A stretch of 7,479 nucleotides of DNA from Candidatus Agathobaculum merdigallinarum (GTDB lineage: Bacteria; Bacillota; Clostridia; Oscillospirales; Butyricicoccaceae): the NCBI GenBank assembly GCA_019115425.1, contig DXDO01000073.1, forward strand, positions 1 to 7,479. The letters are read 5' to 3'. A model generated the notes under the pieces. That model did no database searches and was not told where the DNA came from. It saw only the letters and a list, made by a program, of their open reading frames with translations. Position numbers and translations under genes: made by a program. Positions 6,561-7,479 of the stretch are shown here, one piece after another; within the stretch, counting starts at the first letter, position 1; each line of letters begins with the position of its first letter.

Positions 6561-7316
6561 TTATAATATCTGCCGATTACTGCCCGCTGAAGCCCCCTGC
6601 CGCCGCACAGCGTTATCCTGAAAGCGGAAATAGTTTGGATGGTGGCGCGACTGGGTGTATTCAAACATCACACCGTCACCATTATAGGTCTGGCTGCTGA
6701 CGACCGCGAGACAGTTGCAATCGCCCATGTCCAGATATTGCAGATCAAACGATGTAGCCTTCTCCACCGTCACCACCCGCTTGCTGTTGATGACCTGAAC
6801 ATGCAGCTTGCCCTCCAGATAGCGATAGATCGATCCCTCCGCGATTTCCCGCGTCAGTCCGCATGCTACGTCCTGCCGGAAGTAGCTGTGGTTCATGATC
6901 AGCGGCTGTTCATTTAGGTAGTGCAGGCGCCGGACATAGTACAGCGGCGTGCCCTCTGCAAATCCGGTTTTGTCCGCCAGCGCGGCATCGGCCCGCAACT
7001 CAGAAAACAGCAGCACCTCGCTCCGGCCGGTCCAGTGGTTGCGCGCGGCCGACTCTGCAAAGGTCTCGATCGTCCCGAGGGTGAAGGTCGCCTGCTGGGC
7101 AGGCTCGAAGATGTTGCGCACGCCTTTCCCCTGCATAGTCTGCACATAACCCGAATGCACCAGCTCACTGACCGCGCGGCGCAGTGTATTGCGCGAGCAG
7201 TCCAACTCGGCAATCAGGGTATGCTCGCTCGGCAGCAGCTCCTGCGGCGGATATTCGCCGGATTCTATCTTCTCTTTTAGGAGCTGGTAAATCTGTTCAT
7301 ATTTTGCCTTTGGCAT
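6561..7316 (-). CDS. GntR/HutC-family repressor with UTRA domain (TreR-like)
   Basis: Transcriptional regulator of 251 residues. The N-terminal winged helix-turn-helix is clear: LPSEHTL (28-34), the recognition region CSRNTLRRA (40-48) and the wing GYVQTMQGKG (56-65). The rest (about 80-235) is a UTRA ligand-binding domain, which in this family senses small sugars, sugar phosphates or amino-acid derivatives. The segment GSIYRYLEG (161-169) and FEYTQSRHHPNYFRF (218-232) resemble trehalose repressor TreR of Bacillus. So this may sense a phosphosugar; a hexuronate link is unproven. The ATG at 7314-7316 has a GAGGGGGG ribosome binding site about 4 nt upstream. It is transcribed towards the AraC gene and away from whatever lies beyond the right edge. 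The 15 or so residues at the C-terminus beyond the UTRA fold (polar, GASAGSNRQ) show no motif. Family assignment is firm; its target is unknown. Confidence 0.92.
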   Translation of the reverse strand: MPKAKYEQIYQLLKEKIESGEYPPQELLPSEHTLIAELDCSRNTLRRAVSELVHSGYVQTMQGKGVRNIFEPAQQATFTLGTIETFAESAARNHWTGRSEVLLFSELRADAALADKTGFAEGTPLYYVRRLHYLNEQPLIMNHSYFRQDVACGLTREIAEGSIYRYLEGKLHVQVINSKRVVTVEKATSFDLQYLDMGDCNCLAVVSSQTYNGDGVMFEYTQSRHHPNYFRFQDNAVRRQGASAGSNRQIL

Positions 7317-7360
7317 GTGGCCCCCCTCTATATCTTAACCAGACCGGCACAGCGGACGCG

Positions 7361-7373
7361 TCTGAATTTCAGA
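7361..7373. promoter_or_regulatory. 13-bp palindrome TCTGAATTTCAGA, candidate GntR operator
   Basis: A perfect inverted repeat (TCTGAA, one central T, TTCAGA) lies 45-57 bp upstream of the GntR start codon, roughly +19 to +31 from the predicted transcription start. That place suits autorepression by roadblock. Its 11-bp core is identical, on the opposite strand, to that of the palindrome at 1903-1915 before dctP. Binding is inferred; a second inverted repeat, GTAT-N6-ATAC (7400-7413), overlaps the -10 box and is an alternative operator. Confidence 0.45.
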
Positions 7374-7398
7374 AAATAGAAATACTTCCTTTGACAAT

Positions 7399-7427
7399 AG
7401 TATAGCACAATACCGGGCGGTTTTGAA
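7399..7427 (-). promoter_or_regulatory. Candidate promoter of the GntR-family gene
   Basis: On the minus strand TTCAAA (7427-7422), a 17-bp spacer and TATACT (7404-7399) make a moderate sigma-A promoter, giving a leader of about 75 nt. An inverted repeat GTAT-N6-ATAC overlaps the -10. The rest of the upstream stretch to the window end (7428-7479) shows no gene or clear site. Confidence 0.5.
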
Positions 7428-7479
7428 AGTCCTGTTCAGACAAGTTTCGATTTTTCTTTCATCCGGCACAGGCCCTGCA

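Noticed and set aside
1..7479. CRISPR arrays, insertion sequences, tRNA or rRNA genes, phage or defence genes
   Set aside because: I saw no regular repeat-spacer pattern, transposase, integrase, structural RNA or defence-gene motif; the window is filled by a catabolic operon and two regulators.

Overview
This window reads as chromosome of a moderately high-GC Gram-positive anaerobe, most likely a gut Clostridia (Oscillospirales-like). Supporting signs are the strong AGGAGG-type ribosome binding sites, a lipoprotein-anchored solute-binding protein, AT-rich sigma-A-like promoters and U-tailed hairpin terminators. The species assignment is inference; no marker gene is present.

Layout. Positions 1-5309 on the minus strand hold one tightly packed operon, transcribed from right to left: uxaC (glucuronate isomerase), uxuA (mannonate dehydratase), an SDR-type fructuronate reductase (uxuB type), then the three parts of a TRAP transporter: dctP (binding lipoprotein), dctQ (small permease) and dctM (large permease, cut by the window edge). 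Divergent from it, across a 165-bp AT-rich intergenic region, is an AraC-family regulator (5475-6341, plus). It ends in its own terminator. A convergent GntR/HutC-family (TreR-like) regulator lies at 6561-7316 (minus), with a strong bidirectional hairpin terminator between the two. Positions 7317-7479 hold the promoter and a palindrome upstream of the GntR gene.

How it works together. The TRAP system probably imports a hexuronate. UxaC converts D-glucuronate to D-fructuronate, the SDR reduces it to D-mannonate, and UxuA dehydrates that to 2-keto-3-deoxygluconate (KDG). KDG kinase and KDPG aldolase, needed to reach pyruvate and glyceraldehyde-3-phosphate, are not in the window. No altronate-branch genes (uxaB, uxaA) are seen, which points to glucuronate rather than galacturonate. 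The divergent AraC protein is the obvious candidate activator of the operon, whose promoter has a good -10 but a poor -35.

No new class of system was found. The observations most worth following up are regulatory: an identical 11-bp palindromic core (CTGAAWTTCAG) upstream of both dctP and the GntR gene, and direct repeats flanking the uxaC -10 box.
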